From contig JAKLGK010000003.1 in assembly GCA_022710725.1 (NCBI GenBank), forward strand, positions 372,001-436,000: a stretch of 64,000 nt of DNA, given 5' to 3'. Origin of the DNA: Verrucomicrobiota bacterium. Lineage in GTDB: Bacteria; Verrucomicrobiota; Kiritimatiellia; CAIQIC01; JAGNIJ01. The notes under the pieces were generated by a model, which was given only the letters and a program-made list of their open reading frames with translations, made no database searches and was not told the origin of the DNA. The position numbers were made by a program, and so were the translations under genes. Below are positions 7,745 through 17,397 of the stretch, piece after piece. Each line of letters begins with the position of its first letter. Position 1 is the first letter of the stretch.

Positions 7745-9472
7745 TCACGTCGAGCCCGTGGGTTTTTCCATCTTCTGCCGCGGCGGCTCCACGAGGAGGT
7801 CCTCCAGGGCCCGGCCCGCCGGCACCATGGGGAAGACGTTGTCCGTCTTCACCACCTCGGCGTTGACCAGGCACGGCCCCTCGTTGTACTCCAACGCGCG
7901 GGTCAGGATCTTCCGCACGTCGGCCGGGCGTTTCAGCGTCAGCCCCTTCCCGTTTTCATAGCTCTCGATCAGCCGGGCGAAGTCCGGGTTGCCCTCCAGG
8001 TCCACTCCGCTCTTCCGGTCGTCGTAGAACATCTGCTGCCACTGCCGCACCATGCCCAGGTAATGGTTGTTGAGCACGATGATCTTGATCGGCAGCTTGT
8101 GCAGGCAGGCCGTCGCCAGCTCCGACATGGTCATCTGGAACCCGCCGTCGCCGCAGAACAGCACAACGGTGTCTTTCGGGCGCCCAAACTGTGCGCCGAT
8201 CGCCGCCGGGAACCCGTATCCCATGGTCCCCGCGCCGCCGGAGCTCAACCAGTCCAGCCGGCCGTCGGTCTTCCAGAACTGCGCCGCCCACATCTGGTGC
8301 TGGCCCACGTCGGTCACCACGACCGCCTTGCCGCCGGTCAGCTTGTACAGCTCGTCCATGATATGCTGCATCTTCAGCCCGCCCTGCTTCTTGTAGTGCA
8401 GCGGGAACTTCTTCTTGTAGCCCTCCAGGCGCGCCAGCCACTCGGCCGTGTCCAGACGGGCCACGTGCTTGTTCAGCTCCTCCAGGATCGGCCGGGCGTC
8501 GCCCACCAGGAACAGGTCCGGCTTGATCATCTTGCCGATCTCCGACGGGTCCACGTCGATGTGGATCTTCGTCGCGTTGCGGCCGAACTTGTCCGGCTGC
8601 CCGATGATCCGGTCGTCGAACCGGGACCCGATGGACATGATCAGGTCGGCCTCCACCACGGCCTTCGTCGCGTAGGCGGTCCCGTGCATGCCCAGCATCC
8701 CAAGCGACAGGCGGTGCGTTTCCGGGAACCCGCCCTTGCCCAGCAGCGTGTTCACCACCGGGGCATTCAGTTTTTCCGCCAGCGCCTTCACCTGCGCGCA
8801 GGCGTCCGAGATGATCGCGCCGTGGCCCACCAGCAGCACGGGTTTGCGCGACTTGTTCAGGGCCTCGGCGATCTCGAGGATCTTCTCCTTGTCGATCGTC
8901 TCCGGGTAGGGCTTGTAGCCCGGCAGGTCCATTTCCTGGTAGAGGTCCGCCGTGCAGGCCGCCGCGCCCACGTCCTTCGGGAGGTCGATGAGCACGGGCC
9001 CCGGTCGTCCCGTCGTGGCGATGTAATACGCCTCGCGGGCCACCCGCGGAATGTCGTTCGCGTTCTTCACCAGGTAGCTATGTTTCACCACGGGCATCGT
9101 GATGCCGAAGATATCCGCCTCCTGAAAGGCGTCCTTGCCGAGCATCCAGGACACCGACTGCCCTGTGATCACGATCATGGGCACCGAGTCCATGTGCGCC
9201 GTCATGATCCCCGTCAGCGTGTTCGTGGCCCCTGGCCCGCTGGTCACCAGCACTGCCGCCGGTTTTCCCGTTGCGCGGGCATAGCCATCTGCCATGTGCG
9301 CCGCTCCCTGCTCATGTCTGACCAGCACAAACTTGATCTTTGTGTTGGTTGTTATTAAAGCATCGAATATCGGGATGGCCGCGCCACCTGACAGCCCAAA
9401 CATGTACTCAATGCCTTCTCTTTCAAGGCACTTCACTAGAGCTTGAGCGCCATCTGTCTTCTTTTCAACCAT
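7745..9472 (-). CDS. ilvB: Acetolactate synthase, large (catalytic) subunit
   Basis: Protein of 575 residues. It condenses two pyruvates, or pyruvate with 2-oxobutyrate, in the first common step of valine, leucine and isoleucine synthesis. Seen are the N-terminal thiamine-diphosphate Pyr domain with its Glu (VRHEQGAAHMADGYAR), TSGPGATN, the central FAD-type domain, and the PP domain with the GDGGFQM...NN motif that binds Mg and ThDP. ATG 9472 is chosen over an in-frame start at 9496 because GGAGG sits 4 bases before it. The first 40 or so codons are much richer in A+T than the rest of the gene and run into an AT-rich promoter region. It is first gene of the ilvBN-leuCD unit. Confidence 0.97.
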   Translation of the reverse strand: MVEKKTDGAQALVKCLEREGIEYMFGLSGGAAIPIFDALITTNTKIKFVLVRHEQGAAHMADGYARATGKPAAVLVTSGPGATNTLTGIMTAHMDSVPMIVITGQSVSWMLGKDAFQEADIFGITMPVVKHSYLVKNANDIPRVAREAYYIATTGRPGPVLIDLPKDVGAAACTADLYQEMDLPGYKPYPETIDKEKILEIAEALNKSRKPVLLVGHGAIISDACAQVKALAEKLNAPVVNTLLGKGGFPETHRLSLGMLGMHGTAYATKAVVEADLIMSIGSRFDDRIIGQPDKFGRNATKIHIDVDPSEIGKMIKPDLFLVGDARPILEELNKHVARLDTAEWLARLEGYKKKFPLHYKKQGGLKMQHIMDELYKLTGGKAVVVTDVGQHQMWAAQFWKTDGRLDWLSSGGAGTMGYGFPAAIGAQFGRPKDTVVLFCGDGGFQMTMSELATACLHKLPIKIIVLNNHYLGMVRQWQQMFYDDRKSGVDLEGNPDFARLIESYENGKGLTLKRPADVRKILTRALEYNEGPCLVNAEVVKTDNVFPMVPAGRALEDLLVEPPRQKMEKPTGST

Positions 9473-9711
9473 ATGTCCTCCAATGAACAGTAACAATATA
9501 TGTCTCTACACTAAAACATAGATGATTTGTCATTCATGGCAAGAAGAAAATGCAACATATTATATAAAGTTGAAATAGATCAGCAAATAACAAGCAATAT
9601 TACGCATAGCGATTGTCAATATATAAATATCGCTCCTGTGATAAATGTCAGTTTGTTGCATTGACGGCCGTTAGCGGAGAACGCTATTTTGCAGCAGGTT
9701 AAGGAGGAAAC
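9473..9711. promoter_or_regulatory. AT-rich divergent promoter region between ilvB and the permease
   Basis: These 239 bases are much richer in A+T than the rest of the window. On the minus strand a perfect -10 box TATAAT lies at 9559-9564, about 90 bases before ilvB, with no strong -35. A TTGACA-like box on the same strand is at 9614-9619. On the plus strand TTGACG at 9661-9666, spaced 18 from TATTTT at 9685-9690, could serve the permease, whose start has a perfect AAGGAGG. I see no T-box, and no Leu/Val/Ile-rich leader peptide strong enough to call. Confidence 0.45.
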
Positions 9712-10956
9712 ATGCAACTCTTGTCCTGGCTGCATTCGACGGTCTTGGGCGTGCAAATGCTGTTTGTAGCGTTTGGCGCGCTGGTTCTGGTTCCCCTGCT
9801 TACCGGTATGTCGCCGTGCCTGGCTTTGTTTACGGCCGGCGCGGGCACGCTCCTGTTCCATGCCATCACCAAGGGAAAGGTTCCGATCTTCCTGGCCAGT
9901 TCGTTCGCCTTTATCGCGCCGATTCAGCAGGCCATCCCGCAGTTCGGACTGGGCGCCACGCTCGGCGGCCTGGCGGCCGCGGGCCTTTTCTACCTGGTCT
10001 TGAGCGCCATGATCCTGTTCGGGGGCGCCGGAACGATTCATCGCCTCATGCCCTCCATCGTCACGGGGCCGGTGATCATGGTCATCGGCTTGAAACTCGC
10101 GCCGGTGGCCGTGGGCATGTGCAAATCCTTCACGTCGGGCGGAGCGCCCGAAGGGCAGGCCATGGCCGTGGCCCTGATCTCCCTGGCGACGGCGATCGGC
10201 GTGGTGATGTTCGGAAGGGGCACGCTGAAGCTGATCCCCATCCTTTGCGGTGTGGCGGTCGGTTACGTGATCTGTCTGATCCTGGGCCGCGTGAACTTCG
10301 AGGCGTTGTCGACGGCCCCCTGGCTGTCGACTCCCTGGAGCGAGGCGATGCGGTGCGGGCAGTTCGAGTGGCCCCGGCTGGACTGGGCGGCCATCGCGTT
10401 TCTCGTCCCCGTGGCCCTGGCCCCCTCCATCGAACACGTCGGCGACATCCTGGCCATCTCCAATGTCACCGGCCAGGATTACGTGCGTGATCCCGGGCTG
10501 CACCGCACGCTGGCGGGCGACGGCCTCGCCACCTCTCTGGCCGCGCTGCTGGGCGGGCCGCCGAACACGACCTACTCGGAGGTGACCGGGGCGGTGGCCC
10601 TGACCCGGGCCTTCGAACCCAAATACATGCGCATCGCCGCCGTGACGGCCATGCTGGTGGCCTTCGTGAGCAAGCTCGGCGGATTCCTCCGCACCATCCC
10701 CTCCCCCGTGATGGGCGGCATCATGGTGCTGCTGTTCGGCATGATCGCGGCCATCGGCGCCGGGACGCTGGTCAAGGCCCAGCTGGACATGAGCAAGCCG
10801 CGTAACCTCGTGATCGCCTCGGTGATCCTGGTCGTTGGCATCGGCGACCTCCAGGTCAGCTGCGGCCGGTTCGCGATGGGCGGCATCGGCCTGGCGGGCA
10901 TCGTCGGCATCCTGCTGAACCTCGTGCTGCCGCAGGACGGGGCGGAGAAGAAGTGA
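9712..10956 (+). CDS. UraA-like nucleobase:cation symporter (NCS2/SLC23)
   Basis: Protein of 414 residues, almost entirely hydrophobic with about 12-14 membrane segments, so an inner-membrane transporter. Family marks are LASSFAFIAPIQ in the first half (the uracil-binding half-helix region of UraA), PSIEHVGDI with the transport Glu, and DPGLHRTLAGDG...GGPPNTTYSE, which closely follow uracil permeases. Proton-coupled uracil uptake is likely; another pyrimidine or a purine cannot be excluded. AAGGAGG stands 5 bases before the ATG. No pyrimidine biosynthesis genes are near. The TGA stop begins a GTGAA-type short repeat (GTGAAGGGTGAATCGTGAAT). Confidence 0.9.
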   Translation: MQLLSWLHSTVLGVQMLFVAFGALVLVPLLTGMSPCLALFTAGAGTLLFHAITKGKVPIFLASSFAFIAPIQQAIPQFGLGATLGGLAAAGLFYLVLSAMILFGGAGTIHRLMPSIVTGPVIMVIGLKLAPVAVGMCKSFTSGGAPEGQAMAVALISLATAIGVVMFGRGTLKLIPILCGVAVGYVICLILGRVNFEALSTAPWLSTPWSEAMRCGQFEWPRLDWAAIAFLVPVALAPSIEHVGDILAISNVTGQDYVRDPGLHRTLAGDGLATSLAALLGGPPNTTYSEVTGAVALTRAFEPKYMRIAAVTAMLVAFVSKLGGFLRTIPSPVMGGIMVLLFGMIAAIGAGTLVKAQLDMSKPRNLVIASVILVVGIGDLQVSCGRFAMGGIGLAGIVGILLNLVLPQDGAEKK

Positions 10957-10981
10957 AGGGTGAATCGTGAATGGTGGAAGT

Positions 10982-11224
10982 TTATTCCACCGAGACCACG
11001 GTTCGCTCGCCGCCCTTCTCGATCTCCATCAAGGTGCCTTCGAGCCCTTCCTTCCGGATGATATCCAGGATCTCGACGACGTTGATGCCCTTGCGGGCCA
11101 GGTCCTCGGCGACGGCGCGCGGGATCAGTTTGCCGGCCAAGCGGGCGACGACCAGGGGGATCGTGATCGCCGACTTCGGTTTCTCGCTGCCGGCCGCGTA
11201 CGTCTTGATCCGCAGGCTTCGCAT
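10982..11224 (-). CDS. Small SHOCT-like / YvlB C-terminal-type protein
   Basis: Protein of 80 residues. The pattern IPLVVARLAGKLIPRAVAED, then KGINVVEILDIIR and TLMEIEKGGERTVVSVE, resembles the C-terminal SHOCT-like domain found in DUF2089 and YvlB-type proteins. The rest of those proteins is absent, so this is the domain alone. Function is unknown; relatives are associated with membrane stress and transcription proteins. It converges on the permease gene and is divergent from the Lrp-type gene at 11308. Confidence 0.6.
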   Translation of the reverse strand: MRSLRIKTYAAGSEKPKSAITIPLVVARLAGKLIPRAVAEDLARKGINVVEILDIIRKEGLEGTLMEIEKGGERTVVSVE

Positions 11225-11307
11225 GGCGGCTCCAAGGCTTGGTCTACACGCGCGTGTGTGCTATGCTGGGCACAGGATACAGGAAAAACCCGGGAGGAGG
11301 CAACACC

Positions 11308-11583
11308 ATGGTTACCGCGCTGGTTCTGCTGAACGTGGATCGGGACAAGGTCAACGAGGTCGCGGAGCAATTGGCCGGCCAGGCCGGGATCTCGGAGGTC
11401 TACTCGGTCGCCGGCCAGTACGACCTGGTCGCCATCATCCGGGTCAAGGACAACGAGGGCATGGCGGACCTGGTGACCAAGCACCTGCTCAAGGTCCGGG
11501 GCATCACCCGCTCGCAGACCCTAATCGCCTTCCAGGTCTATTCCAAGCACGACCTCGAGACCATGTTCTCGATCGGGACGTAA
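11308..11583 (+). CDS. Stand-alone Lrp/AsnC ligand-binding (RAM) domain protein
   Basis: Protein of 91 residues, ATG 11308 preceded by GGGAGGAGG. It has the alpha/beta RAM domain of Lrp/AsnC regulators (TALVLLNVDRDKVNEVAEQL...VAGQYDLVAIIRV...GITRSQTLIAF) without the DNA-binding helix-turn-helix. Such SraA-like proteins form octamers that bind amino acids and are thought to regulate partner Lrp proteins or enzymes. No full-length Lrp is in the window. Confidence 0.85.
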   Translation: MVTALVLLNVDRDKVNEVAEQLAGQAGISEVYSVAGQYDLVAIIRVKDNEGMADLVTKHLLKVRGITRSQTLIAFQVYSKHDLETMFSIGT

Positions 11584-11593
11584 AGCCGCCGGA

Positions 11594-12664
11594 CTACGCG
11601 TTGAACCGGAAGTGGATCACGTCGCCGTCCTGGACCTCGTAGGTCTTGCCTTCCAGCCGGAGCGTGGCGTTGTCGCGGCAGGCCGCCCAGGACTTCGTTT
11701 TCAGCAGTTCCGCGCTGGCCACGGTCTCGGCCCGGATGAAGCCGCGCTCGATATCGCTGTGCACCTTGCCGGCGGCGGCCTGGGCATGCGTGCCGCGGCG
11801 GATCGTCCAGGCCCGTACTTCGTCCTCGCCCACGGTGAAGAAACTGATCAGGTTGAGGAGCCGGTAGGCGGCCTGGATCAGGCGGATGCGGGCCGGCTCT
11901 TCCAGGCCATAGTCCTTCAGGAAAGCGGCCTGCGCGGACGCTTCGAGCTGGGCCATCTCGGCCTCGAGCGCGGCGCAGAACGCGAGCGTTTCGCAGCCGA
12001 GGCGGTCCGCCGCCTGCCGCAACGCGCCCAGCGTCTCCCCCTTGAGGTCCCCCTCCCCCGTGTTGGCGATGACCAGGGCCGGCTTCATGGAAAGGAACTG
12101 GAACGTGCGCAGCGTCTTCTCTTCTTCCGCGTTCCACCCGACCCGGCGCAGCGGCGTCCCGGCCTCGAGGGCCGCCTTGCCCTTCTGCAGGGCGGCCTCC
12201 TCGGCCGGATTGGTTTTCAGGCCGCGTTTCTTCTCGTGCTCGATCCGCCCGAGCCGGGTCTCGACCTTTTCCAGGTCGGCGAACACGATTTCGAGCGCCG
12301 TGGATTCCAGCTGCGCGGCCGGGTCCAGCGGCTTCCCGCGGCCGTCCATGTCGCCGAAGGCCTGCACGACCAGCACGAACGCGTCGGCCTCGCCGAGCAG
12401 GGCCGCCAGCGACGACAGGGCGTGGCCTCCTTCGGGGACCGGCGGCAGGGCCACGTCCACGAAGGACACCTCCGCGGGCGTGTATTTCTCGGGCTGGTAC
12501 ATGTCCCGGAGCGCGGCCAGGCGCGCGTCGGGCACCTTGACCATGCCGAGGTGATGCGCGCCCTTCGCGCTGAAATGCCGGCCTTCCGGCGTGTTCGTCA
12601 GCGCCTCGAACACGGTGGTCTTCCCCGAGCGGGGCGCGCCGATCAGATACAGTGACAGGGCCAT
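11594..12664 (-). CDS. Divergent YchF/OLA1-family nucleotide-binding protein
   Basis: Protein of 356 residues, near the YchF length. The C-terminal third is clearly the DUF933/TGS-like domain of YchF (FFTVGEDEVRAWTIRRGTHA, KVHSDIERGFIRAE, VQDGDVIHFRFNA). The N-terminal G domain is unusual: the P-loop reads GAPRSGKTT where YchF has GxPNVGKST, the G3 DxAG motif is replaced (FVDVALPPVPEGG), and the G4-equivalent is NTGEGD. YchF binds ATP and the ribosome. This protein may be a second, diverged paralogue or the lineage's YchF. It stands alone and converges on the RAM gene. ATG 12664 is followed immediately by the conserved first strand. Confidence 0.82.
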   Translation of the reverse strand: MALSLYLIGAPRSGKTTVFEALTNTPEGRHFSAKGAHHLGMVKVPDARLAALRDMYQPEKYTPAEVSFVDVALPPVPEGGHALSSLAALLGEADAFVLVVQAFGDMDGRGKPLDPAAQLESTALEIVFADLEKVETRLGRIEHEKKRGLKTNPAEEAALQKGKAALEAGTPLRRVGWNAEEEKTLRTFQFLSMKPALVIANTGEGDLKGETLGALRQAADRLGCETLAFCAALEAEMAQLEASAQAAFLKDYGLEEPARIRLIQAAYRLLNLISFFTVGEDEVRAWTIRRGTHAQAAAGKVHSDIERGFIRAETVASAELLKTKSWAACRDNATLRLEGKTYEVQDGDVIHFRFNA

Positions 12665-12792
12665 ACGGATTCCTTTCGCGCCGCCGTTTATAGCGGAAGA
12701 AAGGGCGGGCGCGAAACAAAAAGCGCGGGCTTTAGGCTGGACGGCAGGAAGTCCGGCCCCTAGGATTTCGACAGATACGAACGGGAGCAGCC

Positions 12793-13227
12793 ATGGATCA
12801 TTTTACGGCACCGCCTCAAGACCCCGCCGGGAACCCCGCGCCCGACCCCGATGAAAACTGGCCCCGCAGCGGCCCGAACATCGCGCTCCTGCTGCTGGCC
12901 ATCCTCGTCATCGCGGCGGTCGTGGTGTACGCGGTGTTCCGCTGGAAGAACCGGCCCGAGGACCACTCCCCCGCCGCGCCGGAGGTGGCCGTCGGCGACT
13001 CCCGCGAGCGGGTCGTGGACATCCTGGGCAAGCCGCGCGGCACCACGCTCGTCGGCGGCCAGGAGATCCTGATCTACTCCAACGGGCAGGTCATCATCGA
13101 GAACGGCGTCGCCGCCAGCGTCGAGATCGGTTCCGGCCGCCAGCGCGGCGAGGTGACCAGCGAGGGCTCGCAGATCATCCTGCAGAAAGGCGGGCGGATC
13201 GTCGAGGAGGAGAAGGCCGGCCCATGA
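12793..13227 (+). CDS. Single-pass membrane protein with BamE/SmpA-like domain
   Basis: Protein of 144 residues. A Pro-rich cytoplasmic-looking N-terminus of about 33 residues is followed by one membrane helix (IALLLLAILVIAAVVVYAVF). The C-terminal part has the turn ERVVDILGKPRGTTLVGGQE and a strand LIYSNGQVIIENGVAASVE, which resembles the small SmpA/OmlA (BamE) fold and the outer-membrane lipoprotein 'GxPxx' motif. Function is unknown. The ATG of the next gene overlaps its stop (ATGA), so the two are translationally coupled. Confidence 0.7.
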   Translation: MDHFTAPPQDPAGNPAPDPDENWPRSGPNIALLLLAILVIAAVVVYAVFRWKNRPEDHSPAAPEVAVGDSRERVVDILGKPRGTTLVGGQEILIYSNGQVIIENGVAASVEIGSGRQRGEVTSEGSQIILQKGGRIVEEEKAGP

Positions 13228-13421
13228 GCGGACCGGAGATCACGGAACGCGACCGGCGCATGGCGCAGCAGTGCGTGGACTGCCCCGTGTGCCGGCATGC
13301 GCGCCGGAAGCAGCGCGGCCTGGCCTTCTGGTTCGTCAAGACCATCGAGGGCGGCCTGTGCCCGTACTGCCGGGCCTACGAGAAGGTCTACGGCCGCAAG
13401 GCGCACGAGCCGGCGTCCTGA
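13224..13421 (+). CDS. Small zinc-ribbon-like protein
   Basis: Protein of 65 residues with two Cys pairs, CPVC (about residues 20-23) and CPYC (about 46-49), that could bind one zinc ion. The region between them is basic and aromatic. It overlaps the upstream membrane-protein gene by four bases and ends immediately before the convergent thiL stop. I do not recognise a named family. Confidence 0.7.
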   Translation: MSGPEITERDRRMAQQCVDCPVCRHARRKQRGLAFWFVKTIEGGLCPYCRAYEKVYGRKAHEPAS

Positions 13422-14357
13422 TCAGGCGAAGTGCTCGTACCCGGCGCGACCCGGCGTGAGCACGCGGCCGGTCCGATCCCGCAGCACCAGGCGCCCCGGC
13501 TCCGCGGTGATGGTCCCCACGGAGGAACAGGGCAACTTGAAACGGGCTTTCCAGGCGGCCTCGAAATCCGCAACACGGGCGGCCGGCACGGCAAAAAGCA
13601 GTTCGTAATCCTCGCCGTCTCCCAGCGCATGCTCCAGCGGGCTGCGCCCGTCTTTCGCGGCGAGGGCATCCGGCGCGACGGGCACGCGCTGCGACTGGAG
13701 TTCGGCGCCCGCCCGGCTTCGCTCCAGCATCCGCTCCAGGTCCACGAGCAGCCCGTCGCTGATATCCATCATCGCCGTGGCCCATCGGCCCTCCCGGAGC
13801 CAGGCGCCCTCCGCCACGCGCGGCTCGAAGTCCAGGTGCCGGCCGGCCAGGCTCCCGCCGAGGGCGCCCGTCACGTACAGCACGTCGCCCGGCCTGGCGC
13901 CGGATCGCAACACGGCTTCGCCCGCCGGCAGCCGGCCGACCCCGAACACGTGCAGCTCGCGGACGGGGCCGCCGGTGGTGTCGCCGCCGACGATGGCCAG
14001 GTGGAAGCGCGCGGCCAGGCGGGCCGCGCCGCGGTAGACCGACTCGGCCCATTCGACCGGGGTCTCCGCGGGGGCGACGAGATCGACCAGCGCCCAGAGC
14101 GGCTCGCCGCCCATCGCCGCGAAATCGCTCAAGACCCTGCCGATGGCCTTGTGGCCGATCGACTCCGGCGGCGCGTCGGGCAAAAAGTGGGTGTTTTCGA
14201 TCACGGCATCGGAGGTCAGCAGCAGGTCGTACGCCCCGGCGTGCCCGACCACGGCCACGTCGTCGCCGATGCCCACCCGCACATCGGCGCGATCCGGAAC
14301 CAACCGGGCCAGGCGCCGGATCACTTCCCGCTCGCCAAGCTGGCGGAACGTGGTCAT
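13422..14357 (-). CDS. thiL: Thiamine-monophosphate kinase
   Basis: Protein of 311 residues, standard for ThiL. It phosphorylates thiamine monophosphate to the active diphosphate. Marks are the N-terminal GIGDDVAVV (metal and phosphate binding), LTSDAVIENTHF, HKAIGRVLSDFAAMGG, GGDTTGG, and the C-terminal MDISDGLLVDLER and GDGEDYELLF. ATG 14357 overlaps the stop of mtnA by ATGA. No thiamine riboswitch is seen, and no other thi genes are present. Confidence 0.96.
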   Translation of the reverse strand: MTTFRQLGEREVIRRLARLVPDRADVRVGIGDDVAVVGHAGAYDLLLTSDAVIENTHFLPDAPPESIGHKAIGRVLSDFAAMGGEPLWALVDLVAPAETPVEWAESVYRGAARLAARFHLAIVGGDTTGGPVRELHVFGVGRLPAGEAVLRSGARPGDVLYVTGALGGSLAGRHLDFEPRVAEGAWLREGRWATAMMDISDGLLVDLERMLERSRAGAELQSQRVPVAPDALAAKDGRSPLEHALGDGEDYELLFAVPAARVADFEAAWKARFKLPCSSVGTITAEPGRLVLRDRTGRVLTPGRAGYEHFA

Positions 14358-15463
14358 GAGGCGGCGCGGCGCTTCCGGGCTACGGGTCCCGCCGAGGCCC
14401 CGGATTTCAGGAGTCCGGCCAGGCTCTTCGTGTACGGCGGGCGCGCGATGCCCCGCTCGCAGACGATGGCGCGGACCAGGCTCGCGGGCGTGACGTCGAA
14501 GGCCGGCGAATGCACCTTGACGCCGCGGGGGGCCGTGCGACGACCCATGCCCTCGGTGACCTCCTCGGCGGGGCGGTGCTCGATCGGGATGTGCCGGCCG
14601 TCGGGAATCGCGGGATCGAACGTGGTCGTCGGCGCCAGGACGTACAGCGGGATTTCGTGGGCGGCGGCCAGCACGGCGAGGGAGTACGTCCCGATCTTGT
14701 TGGCCGTGTCGCCGTTGGCGGCGATCCGGTCGGCGCCGACGAGCACGGCGTCGATCTTCCCGGCGGCCATGACCGAGGCCGCCATGTTGTCGCAGATCAG
14801 GGTCACGTCCACGCCCGCCTGCATCAGCTCCCAGGCGGTCAGGCGCGCGCCCTGGAGCAGCGGCCGGGTTTCGTCGGCGAACACCCTGACCTTCCACCCG
14901 CGCTCCCGGGCCAGGTAGACGGGCGCGAGGGCGGTCCCGTACTCGGCGGTGGCCAGGCCGCCCGCGTTGCAGTGCGTGAGCACGGTGAAGCCGTCGCGCA
15001 GCAGCGTCAGGCCGTGCCGCCCGATGGCCCGGCACATGGCCGCGTCCTCGTCGCGGATCGCCTGGGCCTCCTTCGCGAGGGCTTCGCGGAAGCGGTCGGG
15101 AGGCAGGCCGGCCAGGCCGGCGGCGACCTTCTTCATGCGCTCGAGCATGTTGAACAGGTTCACCGCGGTGGGGCGCGAACCGGCGAGGTACGAGGCGCCC
15201 TTCACGACGGCCTTGAGCAGGCCCGGCGTGTCGGAGGCGGAACTGGCCTGCGCGGCGAGCGCCACGCCCATGGCGGCGGCGACGCCGATGGCCGGCGCGC
15301 CGCGGACCTTCAACTCTCGGATCGCCGTCCAGAGCTCCCGCACGTCCTTCGTTTCCAGGTAGACCAGTTCCTCCGGCAGCTTCGTCTGGTCGACCAGGCG
15401 CACGCGGCCGGGCACCCGGCGCCGGGCGCCGTCCGGAACCCACTCGATTGTCTTCAACGCCAT
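14354..15463 (-). CDS. mtnA: S-methyl-5-thioribose-1-phosphate isomerase
   Basis: Protein of 369 residues. MtnA converts methylthioribose-1-phosphate to methylthioribulose-1-phosphate in methionine salvage. Family signs are VRGAPAIGVAAAMGVALAA, SRPTAVNLFNMLERM, the catalytic Cys in LTHCNAGGLAT, the catalytic Asp in VGADRIAANGD, and NKIGTYSLA. The fold is shared with eIF2B subunits and ribose-1,5-bisphosphate isomerase, but these motifs favour MtnA. Other salvage genes are absent from the window. It lies 20 bases after the CPBP gene and is coupled to thiL by ATGA. Confidence 0.95.
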   Translation of the reverse strand: MALKTIEWVPDGARRRVPGRVRLVDQTKLPEELVYLETKDVRELWTAIRELKVRGAPAIGVAAAMGVALAAQASSASDTPGLLKAVVKGASYLAGSRPTAVNLFNMLERMKKVAAGLAGLPPDRFREALAKEAQAIRDEDAAMCRAIGRHGLTLLRDGFTVLTHCNAGGLATAEYGTALAPVYLARERGWKVRVFADETRPLLQGARLTAWELMQAGVDVTLICDNMAASVMAAGKIDAVLVGADRIAANGDTANKIGTYSLAVLAAAHEIPLYVLAPTTTFDPAIPDGRHIPIEHRPAEEVTEGMGRRTAPRGVKVHSPAFDVTPASLVRAIVCERGIARPPYTKSLAGLLKSGASAGPVARKRRAAS

Positions 15464-15483
15464 GCGGCCTCTCCCCCGCGCGA

Positions 15484-16364
15484 TCAACGCCACCAGCCCA
15501 GCATGACCAGGTTGATCCCGTTGAACAGCGCGTGCATCGTCACGGGCACCAGCAGGGAACCCGAGAATATATAGCCCAGCGAAAAGGCGACGGCGATGAG
15601 AAACAGGGGGAGCAGGGACGGCAGGTGCCCGTGCACGGCCGCGAACAGCGCGGACACTGCGACGACGGCCACGGCCGTTCCCCAGCGCCGGGCGACGAGG
15701 GTCAGGAGGATGCCGCGGAAAAAGATTTCCTCGAAGATGGGCGCCAGTCCGACCGCGAGCAGGAACAGCAGCAGGCGGACCCAGCCCGAGGATTCCGTGG
15801 CGAAGGCCACCGCCACGTCCTGCCAGTCGGGCGTATAGCCGCTCGCGCGCAGGCCGATCTGGTAGAGGATGGAGTAAAACCAGATAAACGGCATGGCCGC
15901 CAGGTAGTAGAGGGCGCCCGCCCCCACCCTGGATGTCCAGGTCCCCCGCAGGCCGCCGAACGCCTGGCGCCAGGTCAGGCCGCGCCGGGCCAGCGAACGG
16001 CTGACCAGCCACAAGCCGCCCAGGTTGAACAATCCGCTCTGCACCACGACCCAGAGCGTTTCCAGGCCGTCCGCCGCCTTCCAGAGCGGCGCGAGGAAGA
16101 AAAGCGCCGCGTACCACAGGCTCATCCAGATGACCACGCCCGCGGCTTCCCGCAGGAACCACGGGCGGCGCAGGAGAATCCGTTCGCGGGCCGGCCATCG
16201 GGTCGATTGACGCCGCAGGGACACGGCCAGCACGGCCACGGCGGCCAGGCCCAGGCCGACGATCAGCAGGAAGAAAACACCGATGAGCCAGGCTTGCTCG
16301 CCCGCGGCCTCCATGGCTCGGGCGGTTTCGGGCCCCGGGGCGCCCGCGTTCAGGGCCAGGGGGA

Positions 16365-16368
<4 letters not shown>
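15484..16368 (-). CDS. CPBP-family intramembrane glutamic protease
   Basis: Protein of 294 residues with about seven to eight membrane helices. The CPBP (Abi/Rce1) motifs are complete: EEIFFRG (EExxxR), AAVHG with the second-motif His, and HALFNGIN (HxxxN). Relatives include CAAX prenyl proteases, bacteriocin-immunity proteins and anti-sigma-factor proteases. The substrate is unknown. The start ATG overlaps the glycosyltransferase stop (ATGA), so the two are made together. Confidence 0.9.
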
Positions 16369-17378
<1,010 letters not shown>

Positions 17379-17397
17379 CGGCTCCTCGAATCCGGGC

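Noticed and set aside
9473..9600. Short frame with several Leu (MLHFLLAM) upstream of ilvB as an attenuator leader peptide
   Set aside because: Its ATG directly follows the TATAAT box so it would start at or before the transcript start, and I see no terminator/antiterminator pair.
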